From Isoetes taiwanensis (lineage: Eukaryota > Streptophyta > Lycopodiopsida > Isoetales > Isoetaceae): a stretch of 64,000 nucleotides of DNA. Positions 1 through 11,800 of this stretch are shown here, one piece after another. The notes under the pieces were generated by a model. It worked only from the letters and a program-made list of their open reading frames with translations. It was not told where the DNA came from and did no database searches. The position numbers and the translations under genes are program-made. The stretch covers positions 7,291,172 to 7,355,171 of the forward strand of contig JAJEKV010000059.1 in NCBI GenBank assembly GCA_021234155.1, given 5' to 3'. Position 1 is the stretch's first letter; each line of letters starts with the position of its first letter.

Positions 1-1
1 G

Positions 2-694
2 GAGATCCGCAAGCTTGTAAGGGCAATAAACCCTAGAACGGTATCGGAAGCGGAGTCCAAGGCAATAAGCTTGCAAGGGACAGGACCTCAGAATAGCGGG
101 CAGAGGCAACAGTATTACCAAGATAAAGGCAAGGCAGCAGGCAGTTTTAGCCCGAGAACAGCCAGCCCAGGACCAGCTAGAGCCCCATATAGTGGCAATC
201 AAGGGAAACAGCAGGAGAAGAAGCAGGTGTCCTTCAAAGACAAACAGGAAGGGTCAAACTACTCCAAAGCAGTGCGATCCTTTCTGCAGGCCATGCCCAA
301 GGAAAAGAGACAGGAGTGCATAGAAAAGCAGCTTTGCTTCAGGTGTTTCCAGCCAGGCCATAGGACAGCAAACTGCCCATATGTCATGAGTGCAGCGCTA
401 GCAGAGTTGGGAGATTGGGACACTCTGTCTGACGACGACGGCGAGGAGGCCCGCGACTACATTCAGGGTGAGTGTCATATCTTTGCCGCAATAGATACAG
501 AGCAAGCAGAGAGCCAGTATAAAGTAATTTCCACAGTGGGAAAGGCCAAGGCCAAGTCATTTATAGTCCTAATAGATTCGGGAAGTAGCCATAACTTTGC
601 ATCTCCCAGAATGGTTCAAATGTTGAAGTTGAAACCATTAAAGTCAAAGCCAAGGCCCGTTGTCTTAGCAAGTGGAGCGATAAGGCGTGGGTAA
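2..694 (+). CDS. gag C-terminus and start of aspartic protease (chromovirus copy 1)
   Basis: The frame is open from base 2 and ends at 694. It encodes a basic, Gln-rich gag tail, then a CCHC zinc knuckle (CFRCFQPGHRTANC, about 332-373) that binds retroelement RNA, an acidic spacer, and the aspartic protease active-site motif IDSGSSHNF (about 569-595). The frame then breaks, and protease sequence continues in another frame from 687 to 977 (YDLIIGMEYL region). The family makes one gag-pol polyprotein cut by this protease. The true start is upstream of the window. Confidence 0.88.
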   Translation, partial: EIRKLVRAINPRTVSEAESKAISLQGTGPQNSGQRQQYYQDKGKAAGSFSPRTASPGPARAPYSGNQGKQQEKKQVSFKDKQEGSNYSKAVRSFLQAMPKEKRQECIEKQLCFRCFQPGHRTANCPYVMSAALAELGDWDTLSDDDGEEARDYIQGECHIFAAIDTEQAESQYKVISTVGKAKAKSFIVLIDSGSSHNFASPRMVQMLKLKPLKSKPRPVVLASGAIRRG

Positions 695-1970
695 AAGAAT
701 CAACTTTGACATCGACTTGCCGGGGATTAAGATCCAGATGGGGGCGGAGGTAATGAGCATCGGCAAATATGACTTGATAATAGGTATGGAGTACCTTGGA
801 CCAGCAGGGGCCATTATTGATTGTGGAAAGCGGAAGGTGACCTTCCCAACACCCGACGGCAAGATCATTGAGATAACAGGTAAAGAAGTTGTCCCCATCA
901 TGCAAGCAGGTATGTCTTCTAAACTACCGGGTTCAAGTGCATCAAGAGTGAGCGGTAGCATACATCTTCAAGCTTGAGATTAGGAGCCGAATTGGAAGGA
1001 AGCAAAGAAGACAAGATGCTCGACAAGTTGCCGAGGCAAATAGCTAAGTTGATCCACGGAGTTCCACGATCTCTTTCCAGATGAGATCAAAGCAGCTCCC
1101 TCCTTATAGGGGAGTCGAGTCGCGAGATAGCACTTCGAACCGAATAAAACCGACAAGCAAGGCTCCATATAGAATGACAACGCAGGGAGTTGTCGGAGCT
1201 AAAAAGCGATTCGCGGGGAGCTGCTTTCGACCTAGGTTTCATTAGACCTAGTGTCTCGGCCGTTTGGAGCGCCCATTCTTTTTGTCAAGAAGAAGGATGG
1301 ATCTTTGAGAATGTGCATAGACTATAGGCGGTTGAATAAGCACACCATTAAGAACAAGTATGCGCTTCCAAGATCGACGACTTGATGGATCAGCTTCAAG
1401 GAGCAAAGATCTTCTCAAAATCGACTTAAGGTCGGTTATCATCAGATACGGATAAAGGAGGAGGATATCACAAGACCGCCCGGGGGAGTATGGGCATTAT
1501 GAGTTTCACGGTGATGCCTTTCGCTTATCAAATGCCCCGCAACGTTCATGAGGCTCATGAAGCGATATCTTGAGGAGTTCTGGACACCTTTGTGATTGTT
1601 TTCTTTGATGACATTTTGGTGTATAGCAGATCCCTTGAAGAGCGTGCAACACTTGAGAAGGGTGCTAGAGAAGTTGAGGAGGCACCGGTTATGCGCCAAG
1701 TTGTCGGCGCCACCGCAACAGAAGGTGGAATACCTTGGTCATGTGATCTCGCGAAGGCATCTCGACGGACCCGCCAAGATTGAAGCAGTTGATTCAAATG
1801 GGCCAAGAATGCCGCGAGGTCAAGAAGTTTTCTTCGGCCTAGCGGTGGTACTACAGAAGTTCGTGAAGAACTTTGCTAAAGATAGCAGCCCGGATAATGC
1901 ACCGACGAGGGGAGAGAAGGTGAAAGATTGGGTAGAGCATTGGCACAAGAAAAGCCCAAAAGGGATTTGA
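695..1970 (+). pseudogene. decayed protease end and reverse transcriptase (chromovirus copy 1)
   Basis: Reverse transcriptase motifs are spread over three frames. The segment reading [14 protein letters not shown] lies near 1262-1305, the palm approach MCIDYR just after it, and the catalytic YxDD box appears as FFDDILVY near 1601-1625. The matching part of copy 2 (51117-51677) reads cleanly in one frame, so the breaks here are copy-specific. The enzyme copies element RNA into DNA in cytoplasmic particles; this copy would not make it. Confidence 0.85.
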
Positions 1971-3560
1971 ATTGTTGAAGGAAGCTTTAACAACTTGTTG
2001 GGCCTTTAACTCCTGGGACCGGAGAAAGATAAGCTTGTAGCAACGGATGCGAAAGTAAGATAGCTAAGGGTGCAAAGTGCTTTATGCAAGAAGAGCGTGT
2101 GGTAGCGTATGATTCCGGAAGATGAGCGGCCGCCGAGACGCCGCCACCCAACGACGATCGGGGAATTGCGGTTAGCCTGTCGTGTTAAGAATATGGAGGC
2201 ACTACCTCTTGGGAAGGAAGTTCCAATTGATAATCACCATCATGAGCCTCCAATATGTATTCACGCAACCACACCTCAACTGAGGCGGGGCCGGAGATGG
2301 ATGGAGTTCCTCGAGGAATAACGACTTTGATATAGTCTACAAGCCGGGAAACTCAATGTGGTAGCAGCTTTCAAAGGCATCCCCGACAACTAGAGTGCAT
2401 TGCAACGCAATGACGCCTCCAAATGACGACTTTGGTAAGAGGATTGAAGAGTCCTTGCCAACGGATGTGGATTTCGTGGAAGTATGGGCAAGCCTCTCTA
2501 AGGAGGCTAGAGCAGATAAAGAGCGGGAGGCCTTCAAGCATTATAAGAAGGAAGGCAACTTTGTTATACCATAAGAACAAGTCAGGCGCACTCGAATCAT
2601 CGGTGTAAAGGAAGTTGATCCTCCATGACACGCAGACAATAGCCCAATAGCCGGGCCATCGGGATTCATGAAAACATATTTCAAAGCGCAGCCTATTATT
2701 GGCCGAATGAAGAAGCAAATAGCTCGCTACATCAAGGAATGTCTTTATGCTATACCCGCGAAGAGGCGAAAGCAACCCGAATTCGGGGCATTAGAGCCAT
2801 TAGCAGTGCCAAAATGCTAAGTGGGAGGTAATCAGCATGGATTTCATCACGGACTCCCAAGAACGGCGAGAGGCAAGGATGCCTTGATGGTAGTGGTCGA
2901 CAAGTTGTCAAAGATGGCACATTTTTGTGCCTTGCGGGACCACAGATCTGACTATGGATACAAAGAAAGCTCTTCACCAAAGAGATCTTCGGGCTTCATG
3001 GCATGCCAAGGGAGATTATCTCCGGCCGAGATCCGAAGTTCATGAGTGCCTTTTGGCAAGACCTCTTTGCGACAATTCAGACCAAAGCTATCCATGAGCG
3101 GTATCATCATCCTCCGACGGATGGGATGGCACGGAGCGGACCAACAGGATCTTAGAAGACATGCTACGAAACTATATGTCGGAATAAGCAAAGTATGTGG
3201 GAAGAATTTATTCACTTGGTGGAGTTTGCATACAATAGCACCAAGCAGGAATCGTCCCAAATGTCGCCATTTATGATCAATTATGGCTATCGGTGCCTAA
3301 CTCGGACACACTTGGCACAACCCCGTGTCAAAAGTAGAAGTTTCGCGGCCAGATGTTGGCCGATATCGCGGCAGCTCGTGGAAGAGGTTCGAGGGTATCC
3401 GCTAGCAGCAAGAAGTCGACAAAGAGCATCGCCGATAAGCATCGAGCGGTAAGAGAGTTCAAAGTTGGAGATGATGTATGGCTCAAGATAAAGGTGAAGC
3501 AGCGAAGCTCGGGGATTGGCAATTGCAAGAAGCTTGCTCCAAGGTGGGGCGGACCCTGAG
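1971..3560 (+). pseudogene. decayed RNase H and integrase (chromovirus copy 1)
   Basis: Fragments in several frames match RNase H (around 2030-2330, beginning after ATDA-like sequence and including the YKPG-like stretch near 2335) and integrase (zinc-binding region near 2580-2790, catalytic core near 2820-3260 with VVVDKLSKMAHF at about 2890). All have counterparts in copy 2 at 52680-53880. Copy 1 has no insertion at about 2070, so it preserves the empty site of the MITE found in copy 2. Confidence 0.82.
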
Positions 3561-3960
3561 GAATAATCAAGAGAGTAGGTAATCAATCCTACAAGTTAGG
3601 AATTGCCAAAAGACACCTAAAGATTCATAAGGTCTTCCGCGGAGTTTGTTGAAGAAGCATACCCAAATCCGCACGAAGTTTTGGACACTCCAACGTTGTT
3701 GGAAAGCCTGAGAGGAGCTGGAAATAGTTCCGAAATGATTCTTGATAAAGCTTTCAAAGAAGACAAGGAGGTCGGAGTTCCTCCAATACTTGGTCAAGTG
3801 GAAACACTTGCCGCTGGAAGACGCCACGTGGGTACTTAAGAAGGATTTGGTAAAGCGGTACTACGCTTTATGGAGCAATGGGGACGACAAGGTCATCTCC
3901 AAGAAATCGGCTCGGGCATGTCGACGGCGTGGGTTAATTCTTGTATAGATTAATCCACGA
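3561..3960 (+). pseudogene. integrase C-terminus with chromodomain (chromovirus copy 1)
   Basis: The segment ending at 3948 contains FLQYLVKWKHLPLEDATW, the core of a chromodomain with its aromatic cage and VKW signature. In chromoviruses this C-terminal module directs integration to particular chromatin. The fold is visible in one frame over 3742-3890; the run-up is frame-shifted relative to copy 2. Confidence 0.85.
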
Positions 3961-4780
3961 TGCAACCTATGCTTGGTATGGGTCGCGATCGTTATCGATG
4001 ATGAGACCACTACGGTGATCTCTGGGGGCGGTGTAATGTCAATGTAGGCATGACCGTTTCCGCTGGGCGAAAGTGGAAGGTAGATTAGAAAGTCTACTGG
4101 TCCCACTAAGGAGACGGCCTCGAGAGAAAAGAGGTCATTAAGGAATGCATTGATAGGGAAAGCACCTTTAGCCCCATATATGCTTTGATAGGAGGAATCC
4201 ATCCTTCACGCCCCCCACGCGAGAAGGATATCCTCCACGCTGGGCAACTAGAGGTGTAGGCATGAGCGGCATATAGGCATATAGGCGCTGTCTCCCCGGC
4301 CATTATGGAAGATTCATCCTCTTCCTACGCCGGGAGATTAGCCATGCATTCATGTAGATAGGTGGGGTGGTCACCATATAACCAAAATTTATTAAACAAT
4401 TAAAACGGTACTAACGTAGTGTCGACCGCATGCCGATGAGCGCCCCGGAGGGCAAGGAGGTCGAAGATTTAAGACTTGCAACACAAGTTTTGTTGGAATG
4501 TGTTGCAAGGAATGAAGAGTACCTCGGACAGTAATTATAGATATGAAATGCTGAAATTTTGTCTAACTTAACATAGTGAATAACTTGTTAATGGTGTTAT
4601 GAATTGATAAGTATTCCATAATATAATAACGTAATAATGTTCTAAAAGTAATTACCTTAGAGTAATCGCGATAAATGTATAAAGATTATATTGTAGGTAT
4701 CACGTTGATTGCGGGTTGCGTGTTAGGAAGATCCCAAGGTGGGGAGACCCCAATGGCTTTGCGGACAAGCATCATTTCAA

Positions 4781-4790
4781 GGTGGGGAGA
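4781..4790 (+). other. polypurine tract of chromovirus copy 1
   Basis: A short purine run (GGTGGGGAGA) lies directly before the LTR start TGTGAGCG, as expected for the plus-strand primer of an LTR retrotransposon. The same purines precede the LTR of copy 2 at about 56101-56112. Confidence 0.8.
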
Positions 4791-4791
4791 A

Positions 4792-6346
4792 TGTGAGCGT
4801 TCGGCCAACGATTACGCCTCCCGTGGGCGTACATTGTAATCGCCATCGCCACGCCGTACACGCCACCCGATTGACGGCACGCCAACGGATAGCCGTAAGT
4901 AGCCCTAGGGGGCAACTTGCTAGAGTGTTCATATATTATTAATGTGCACATGTGCACATTAATGAGGGCACACCTTCCATGTTGGCATATTTTGCCACCT
5001 AGCCACTAAAGGCAAGTGGGGCCTTCCAATTATCCCACATGCCAAATTGGGTAATTGGAAACCCTAGCCTAAACCCCATGTCTATTTAGGGTAGGAAAAC
5101 CCTAGCTTGCTAGTTTTTCGTCCTTAGGGTTTTAGAGCTCAGTTTTGGCTGCCCCAGAGCCAAAACCGCCTCGTGCCACGCCTGCTTAATTAATGTTTAT
5201 CGGGCCTCGATTCGATCAGCTGTGAGGATGGTTGAACTCAGTCGGGAGGAGCCACTCAAGGATCAGTATTTGGTCAATTTAATAGCTTAAACCGTCTTCT
5301 AGTCATAGAATCGGTAGGGTTTAGACTATTAAAATTGCCCATAGTAGTTATCTAGATCTTAGATCTGGGGACACTAACTAAAGAACCTAACTCTATGATT
5401 GGATCTAGTTCTTTAGTTCTTCTGTGATATATTTGGATGATGTATTTCTGTGAACTCCTTGTATTGGGAAGGGGGGTAGAGGCCCTAAAGCTTGTAGTTG
5501 ATGCTCCTAGAGTAGCCTCTCTAGCACAATCAGATTGGCCTGTGTACAAGAGCCACAGGGTTGTGGGTGAAGGGCGGACCGGGCTAAAAAAGGAGGTTCA
5601 TGTCGACTCTTTGGCGATCCCCCTGGTGTGTAAAGCCTACCGGGGATCATTGTGACTAGGTCTAATGGCTTACCACTGAGTGCGGGTAAGGCATGGGCTC
5701 GACACCCGTGAAGTGGTGTACACTTTCCAGTGGGTTCAGTCGAATACGGGCAGTGGCCCTCTAGTCACCTTGAGTTAGCATGCAGATCTCTGAGGAGGAG
5801 TGATCCCTACCGCCCCCATCCGAACTGGGAGGATGAGACCCAGGAATAGCCCCTTGGGCTATGCATCCGTGGCGGCTACGATCAGGTCCCAACACTTTTT
5901 CAGCCTACTCGCAAAGTGTGCACTGGGAGGGCGGATGGAGTGGACAACCCTATGCCATGTTCTTATGCCGCCCAAATCCATTGCCATGAAATGCGCCAGC
6001 GAACTCCGGAGACCCAAGCCACGGCCATCCTTTGAGTCCGAAAGCCTTGGGTAGGATCCCCTATGTGATGTGCTGATCTTTGTCTATGCAGATATGAGGG
6101 GACCATCCTTGAGATGGTCACGGGGATGTTGATGTATGTGCTAACGACATGTATGTTTACGCCCTTCAGCCTAGGTAGGCCCCGAGGAGACGGGGTAGAA
6201 TGACACCTTCACTCTCCCCAATCGAGACTCGTTACGTGCAAAGGATATGTGGAGGGCCCTCAGACAGCATGGAGCCGTGTGTGGGGAAGAACTCGCTTGT
6301 ATACGGTGGAGTGCACCGTGATAATGACAGTAGGGGGGACGCCACA
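4792..6346 (+). repeat. 3' LTR of chromovirus copy 1
   Basis: The left edge starts TGTGAGCG after the polypurine tract and the right edge ends CGCCACA; copy 2 has TGTGGCG and CGTCACA at matching places. Together they suggest TGTGACG/CGTCACA terminal inverted repeats. The LTR is about 1.55 kb and aligns along its length with 56113-57683. A perfect 26-bp palindrome lies inside at 4938-4963 (centre GTGCACATGTGCAC), nearly conserved in copy 2. Short open frames in the LTR (for example 5800-6054) are not supported as genes. Confidence 0.85.
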
Positions 6347-6563
6347 ACCACGTACCGGGTTTTACTTATCATTAAAAGAAAAAAAGCACATGGACTCTTT
6401 TGTCCTTTTCAAAAACCATATGCATACGAAAATTCTGCCCTTGATTCTATTTGCTCCGGCTTCAAGGTGAGATTTCTATAAAACCGGAGCTTCAGTAGGC
6501 CGATTTAGGTTCAGAAATGAAGGCGGCGTCAGCAGGGTGATTTAGGGTCGAACATGAACAGAT

Positions 6564-6643
6564 ATGCATTCAAAAAATTGTTGTGATGACGACACAGAGT
6601 CTTATGCATTCAAAAAATCGCTGTGATGACGACACAGAGTCTT
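6564..6643. repeat. 40-bp tandem duplication
   Basis: Two adjacent 40-bp units (6564-6603 and 6604-6643), starting ATGCATTCAAAAAAT and ending CAGAGTCTT, differ at only two positions. Confidence 0.9.
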
Positions 6644-7232
6644 CCTTGCTCTGTCTATGACGGAACACTCAGATCATGGTTTAATGTTATCTCTGATACC
6701 GGAAGCGCGAACCTCTGGACATCAATAGCACAAAAAAAACAGAACAGACACGGCAAGTTTAAAAAGCAAGCCTTGATTTAATCCAACAGAGCTTGTATCA
6801 TCACTCTCCACAAACTCCGACCGCTGCACAGCCGCTATTAATTAGGTGAACTGGCGAACCGCCTTCTTATCCCTTTTATAAGGAGACAAAGACCTATCTA
6901 GACTATTCGAGAAGCCGCCAGAGCTCCCTAACTAGCTTCCAGAAAGGCCCTGATATTTTCCTCCACGTCTTGGAACCTTCTAGTAGCTTCCGTTGAATGT
7001 ACCATTAAAATATTTGCATTTTAATGTCTAATTATAGAACATTCTAGAATCTACCCTATTATAATTATATATTAGAGATATAGCACAATAACAGGGGAAT
7101 CTAAGGGAATTTGAGATAACTCCATAAATCACTATCCCTGAGACCGTAGACCATACCCGTAAAATAATTGAATGAGTTAATATTCTTAAAAATAGAAAGA
7201 AAAAAAAAGAACTAAAAAGGGAACAAAAAGTA

Positions 7233-7312
7233 TATTAGTTTGCTAGTTTCATTGGTTAAAGCATTACGATATTGAATTATTTTGGTAGAGGTTCGAGTCT
7301 CCGTATCTCAAA
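7233..7312 (+). repeat. possible tRNA-derived SINE head
   Basis: An A-box-like segment (TAGTTTCATTGGTTAAAGC) is followed about 46 bases later by a B-box-like segment (GGTTCGAGTCT), the spacing seen in tRNA genes. The anticodon and T stems do not pair well, so it is not called as a tRNA gene. A decayed tRNA or SINE head is the best reading. Confidence 0.35.
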
Positions 7313-9190
7313 ATCTAAAACCTTAGGCAAACCTGTATAGAGATGAGTCCCAATATTTCATATTCCAAAACCTTAGGCGAACCTGCATTTCATATTTCAA
7401 AATCATAGGCGTCCCCAGCATAAATGATGATAATCGAAACAAGAGGCACCTAGAGGTCCCAACATACGATCTAGGCCGTAGGATGGACAAATCCGACAAC
7501 TCAGGTAGTCTAGGTGCACCTCGTTTAGAATGTGTAGCACAATAACAGACTGGATAATGCATATTCATTACAAAGAGACATTAACCTCCTGATATGTAAA
7601 CTGATACCACCAATCAACTGGATGATGCACTAGCAATGATAAAGCTAATCTAGTTGTATGAGGATTATGAATGAAAGAGATGCTCCATAGCTTGATGGTG
7701 TACCAAATCAAGGAGAAGCTCCAACAAAGGGCCTTGACAATCCAAAAACTAAAACACTAGTCAAAACTTATCTTTGAATTTGCTTGCAATGGTTTGACAT
7801 CTCTTCGATGGAGTAAAGGTTTCCGTCTTCAAAGATATGATAAAACTGAGAAAATGTTATAAAAAAGGTTCAATGTGGAGGCACACGATCCTTGTTCGCC
7901 TTTTCCAATCAAGCATAAACACCATTTCCTTAGTTAGTTTGGCAAAGTGCAATAGCACAACCTAACTATTAGCCTGTTGGCATTCCAGGGAGGAAACATG
8001 GCCGACACTTGTTGAGTCTCTAGAATGTCAATAAAAGTGATATTATTGCAACGTGAAAAGGAGATAGGAGCAATTCAGTTTCCCAGAATGTGGGGTAAAA
8101 TGCTAGAATCTTGTGTAAAAAAACAAGAACGTCAAGTTAAAAATAAAGATTGTTGAGTTAAATTTTAGATGGCATGGTTGTTGGATGCGGCTGAATTACT
8201 CCTAACCTGATTTTACATCATGCAATGGGTTCTAGAAAAGGAAGATTGTACCGAGGCAAACGTAGTCGGCAGCAAATTAGACCAGCGACATCCCACTAGA
8301 AACCCCCTCCAAGCAAGACGATTACCTATTCAAGAACATGTTCGAGCTTCTAAACCTACTATGAAAGTCCCAGCAAGCACTTGTAATACGCGTGTCAATT
8401 TAAAAACAGATTGCTACATCTTAGAATCTTACACGTAACTCAAATATAAACTTTCTACAATTCTACTAGTAAACGTGTGCCTGGCGTTGCCGGGCTAATG
8501 TCCTGGCTTATATTTTTACTTGGCATTTAATGTCCATATATCTGCAACTTCTGTGAACATCACAGGTTGATGCTTGCAAGAATGGACATCATTTGCTTAT
8601 GTAAATATCTTTGTTGTTTAAGGTGGCCCCTTATCCTTCCTATTATAATTATATGTTAGGGATAGGGATATACCATGGATAATTGTTGGAACTCTAGAAC
8701 TTGTATCATGAATGGAGAAAAACACAACTTGCCAATGAAGTGAATCAATTGGATTGAACAACAGTCTTGTAACCAAACTGAGGTGAAAAAATCATCGTCC
8801 TATCGTAGGCAAAAGATCGTCAAGAACAAGCATCAAAAAACAGGAAGTCTCATGTTGAATGCAAAATATCCAGCTTGAATTTTTGCTTGACGGCAAAAAA
8901 CCTGGTAGGAATTTTGGAGTTTATTCATTAGCTTATATGCAAAATTCAGGGGAGTATGGCATACAACATAGGAAGGCAAATTGACTAAATTGAGGTACCA
9001 GGGATTTAGAAGCCTCTTCTAGAACTAGTTTATCAATGGTGGAACCAAAATTTACAACTTGAACATCATTGGGGGAGACTATTGTTAGTGTATCTTGGCA
9101 TAAGAGGGCTTTTAGGGCCCCCTTCCTCTTCCTCTTCCTCTAAATCTGGAAATTAGAAAAGGAGGGATTAGGGTTCGTGGAAAAACAGAA

Positions 9191-11800
9191 TTAGGGTTCA
9201 TGCGAAAGACAGAGACGATCGAAGAATTTACCCTCAGTGTCGGAATAATATTTGAGCAGTTCGATCCGTTTGATCCGACACACGGTGTCGCCTTCGGCGC
9301 TCATGACGATACTAACCTTAGGTTTTATTTCCGGCACTTTTATTGTGCCTTCAAGCATTTGCACAACAGCCCGCATTGAAGGTCTCAAAATTGGATCCCT
9401 CTGTGTGCAGATTAGGGCAAGTTGAATCATCGTTGTAGCTTGATCTTCATCAATATTTGAACCTAATTCAGGATCAACGACTTTTAGTTCAGATCCGACA
9501 AGTTTTCCGCTTTCCAGCAAGCTCCAGTACGGTAATTCTTTACTTTTGCATCCGCTGATTATCTCTTTTAGCACCATTCCGAATCCATAGACATCGCTTT
9601 TTTCTGTAATGGCTCCATCCATTAACCACTCCGGTGCTAAATAACCGGGAGTGCCTTTCATAGTTGTCATTACCACGCTTTCGTCCTCATTCATAAGCCT
9701 AGACAGTCCGAAATCTGAAATTTTAGGCAAGAATTTTGAGTCTAGAAGTATGTTTTGAGGCTTCAAATCTAAATGAATAATCCGGCTATTGCATTCTTCA
9801 TGCATATAAGCCATGCCTTGGGCAGTGCCCATGGCGATCTGAAACCTGGTTTGCCAGTTTAGGGCAGAATTCCCCTCTTTTGTGAAGAGCCAATTATCCA
9901 AAGATCCATTTTCCATGAATTCATAAACTAGAAGCCTGTTTGATCTTTCTAAGCAGAACCCAATTAGTTTTACCAGATTGCCGTGATGCAATCTGCCTAA
10001 GATGGCAACCTCTGAGAAAAATTCCTTCTTCCCACCTCCATCTCTGATTTTAATAAGCTTTTTCACTGCAACAAGGGTTCTGTCAGGCATGATTCCTTTG
10101 TACACCTCACCGGATCCTCCTTGTCCAAGCTTGAAGATAAAACCTTCCGTCATTTCCTCCAGTTCTTTGTATGAGAATCTCTTCAATCCTACTCCAGAGA
10201 GTGAAACGTCAAGCATTTCATCTTCTTGTGAGTCACTTGAGTCTGAAAATCTAAGTTCAGCCTCTGTTTTCCGATTCTTGAACCAAATCCATAAAATCAC
10301 ACCTCCTAGAAGGGCTAGAAATATGAAAACTGCAATGCTTGCAAGGATCTTTACAAGCTTAGATGGAGAAGATTTGGAATGTGAAGAAATGGGATTGATT
10401 CTTAAGTAAGCTGTTACATCTTGACCGCAAGAGATAAGCGTGCCAATTTGATCATTTACTAAATTGCAAGATTTATTCTCGGCACTGTAAAAAGCTCCCA
10501 TGCAAGAAGTGTTGAATTCACACTGTTGTCTGCATTCTTGCGCGGAAGAAAAATGCTGCAAAGGTATATATGCGCTTGAGAAATAAGTCAATCCTTGATA
10601 AGGAATCAATTCTGATGTGTCAGAGCTTCCATCCCAAAAGCAACTGTTATTTGAATCTTTTTTAAAAAACTCAGGACAGTCCTGGCATTGCCTGATTGAT
10701 TGGTTCCATACTCCATATGATCCGCATTTATTTGGAAGATAAGAATCTGCTGGAAACAGAGTAAAAACAACACTCCAATCATATTTCTGTCCATCCCAAC
10801 AGTTCACTGTCACATTTCCATCTGCTTCTAATCTCAAAAAAGTTGCCTGTAAAACTGCTTCTAGATCTTGAAATGCTTGAATTCTTCTATCTCCAGGATT
10901 AAGATTTTGGCATTTGGTTGCATTGAGCATGTCCCATTTGTTGAGAAGAGTCTTTGCTGGGTCAGGATTATCAAGCCTAAGATCTAAACTATAGTTTCCA
11001 GTCCTATTGTCCAAACAAAGTGCAAAAAATATAGTGCCAGATGATATGTTTTTTGCTACAGAAGCTGTATCATCCATGCCAGAATAGCTCCATATCCAAT
11101 AAGGTTGTGAAAAAAGAGAATTACCTGATAGATCTGCGGAAAGAACAAGGCCTCCATTTTGCATAATCATCATGTAATGCCCTTTCGTCCAATTTGAAGA
11201 AGAAGATTTGCTTGTGAGAACAGTACCGGCAGTAATAGTCTGATACAAAAGAAGTGTATCAGTAGGATGGTCAAAAGAGCTCCATACTATGGCAGGATAT
11301 CCACCAGAAACATTGCTTAGAAGGACTAAGGACCCTCTGTCTGTCAATCGGATCTCCTGCACATCCTTGTTTGCAGAATTTGTAGACCAGATTACTAATC
11401 CTTGGTCTAGAAGGACTAAATCTCCATCAGATTTGAAATGTAAAACCCCCTGTGTTGAGACAGGCCGGTCTGCATTAGCAGTCCACAAAACCTCTGCTCT
11501 GGAAGGATTATCCGCCCTGTGCATGTGCAAAATTACAGAGAGCACATACCCATTGCCTGAATTCATGAACCAGAGCCCAAAATCTGCATCACTTGATCGA
11601 TTAGCTTGAAGTTGTGTTGTAACGCCACTCACATTATAGGCAAAGTAAGCAATGGGTATATCATTGTTCACCGGAACAGACCATGGTGGAGTGTAACACC
11701 TTGGATATGAACAAATGGAAAGGTCTTGGCTTGCTGATCCCTTTGCCATAGCCAGAAACAAAGCTATGGTAAACAAAATAGCGGATTTGGACGATTCCAT
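9191..11800 (-). CDS. G-type lectin S-receptor-like serine/threonine kinase (SD2-5-like)
   Basis: A single-exon gene of 869 codons encodes a plasma-membrane receptor kinase. An N-terminal signal peptide (about residues 1-23) is followed by a bulb-lectin domain (about 60-200, with WTANADRP near 104 and VIWSTN after it), a cysteine-rich PAN/apple-like region (about 395-470, including CRQQC near 423), one transmembrane helix (about 482-508, then basic WFKNRK), and an intracellular kinase (about 550-825). Kinase landmarks are the glycine loop GQGGSGEVYKG, VAVKK, HLDLKPQN (about 675), DFGLSR (about 694), GTPGYLAPEW and SDVYGFG. The catalytic loop reads HLD instead of HRD, so it belongs to the non-RD group common in this subfamily. 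An intronless S-domain kinase of this length is normal in plants. The ligand is unknown; related proteins act in defence or recognition signalling. No frame damage is seen. Confidence 0.96.
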   Translation of the reverse strand: MESSKSAILFTIALFLAMAKGSASQDLSICSYPRCYTPPWSVPVNNDIPIAYFAYNVSGVTTQLQANRSSDADFGLWFMNSGNGYVLSVILHMHRADNPSRAEVLWTANADRPVSTQGVLHFKSDGDLVLLDQGLVIWSTNSANKDVQEIRLTDRGSLVLLSNVSGGYPAIVWSSFDHPTDTLLLYQTITAGTVLTSKSSSSNWTKGHYMMIMQNGGLVLSADLSGNSLFSQPYWIWSYSGMDDTASVAKNISSGTIFFALCLDNRTGNYSLDLRLDNPDPAKTLLNKWDMLNATKCQNLNPGDRRIQAFQDLEAVLQATFLRLEADGNVTVNCWDGQKYDWSVVFTLFPADSYLPNKCGSYGVWNQSIRQCQDCPEFFKKDSNNSCFWDGSSDTSELIPYQGLTYFSSAYIPLQHFSSAQECRQQCEFNTSCMGAFYSAENKSCNLVNDQIGTLISCGQDVTAYLRINPISSHSKSSPSKLVKILASIAVFIFLALLGGVILWIWFKNRKTEAELRFSDSSDSQEDEMLDVSLSGVGLKRFSYKELEEMTEGFIFKLGQGGSGEVYKGIMPDRTLVAVKKLIKIRDGGGKKEFFSEVAILGRLHHGNLVKLIGFCLERSNRLLVYEFMENGSLDNWLFTKEGNSALNWQTRFQIAMGTAQGMAYMHEECNSRIIHLDLKPQNILLDSKFLPKISDFGLSRLMNEDESVVMTTMKGTPGYLAPEWLMDGAITEKSDVYGFGMVLKEIISGCKSKELPYWSLLESGKLVGSELKVVDPELGSNIDEDQATTMIQLALICTQRDPILRPSMRAVVQMLEGTIKVPEIKPKVSIVMSAEGDTVCRIKRIELLKYYSDTEGKFFDRLCLSHEP

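Larger units (their letters stand above)
1..6346 (+). mobile_element. Ty3/gypsy chromovirus, copy 1 (5' part outside window)
   Basis: This is the 3' portion of an LTR retrotransposon in the order gag zinc knuckle, protease, reverse transcriptase, RNase H, integrase, chromodomain, polypurine tract, LTR. The order RT-RNase H-integrase defines Ty3/gypsy, and the C-terminal chromodomain places it among chromoviruses. The window opens inside gag, so the 5' LTR and primer-binding site are not visible. Beyond about 690 the reading frame is broken many times by short indels, so this copy cannot make a full polyprotein. A second copy of the same family lies at 49254-57683 in the same orientation and supports every domain call here by alignment. 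Confidence 0.93.
6347..9190. other. intergenic stretch without a recognisable gene
   Basis: AT-rich sequence between the chromovirus LTR and the receptor kinase gene. No open frame resembles a known protein. It holds a 40-bp tandem duplication (6564-6643), a possible tRNA-derived SINE head (about 7233-7312) and a TTCCTC run near 9120-9140 downstream of the kinase stop codon. Confidence 0.6.

Noticed and set aside
5800-6054. 84-aa frame within the LTR
   Set aside because: It lies in the LTR, is not conserved in the other LTR copy, and has no family match.
7233-7312. A functional tRNA gene
   Set aside because: A- and B-box-like motifs exist, but the anticodon and T stems do not pair, so only a SINE-like call is kept.
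10002-10409. Plus-strand 135-aa frame
   Set aside because: It lies antisense within the receptor kinase coding sequence and is its shadow.
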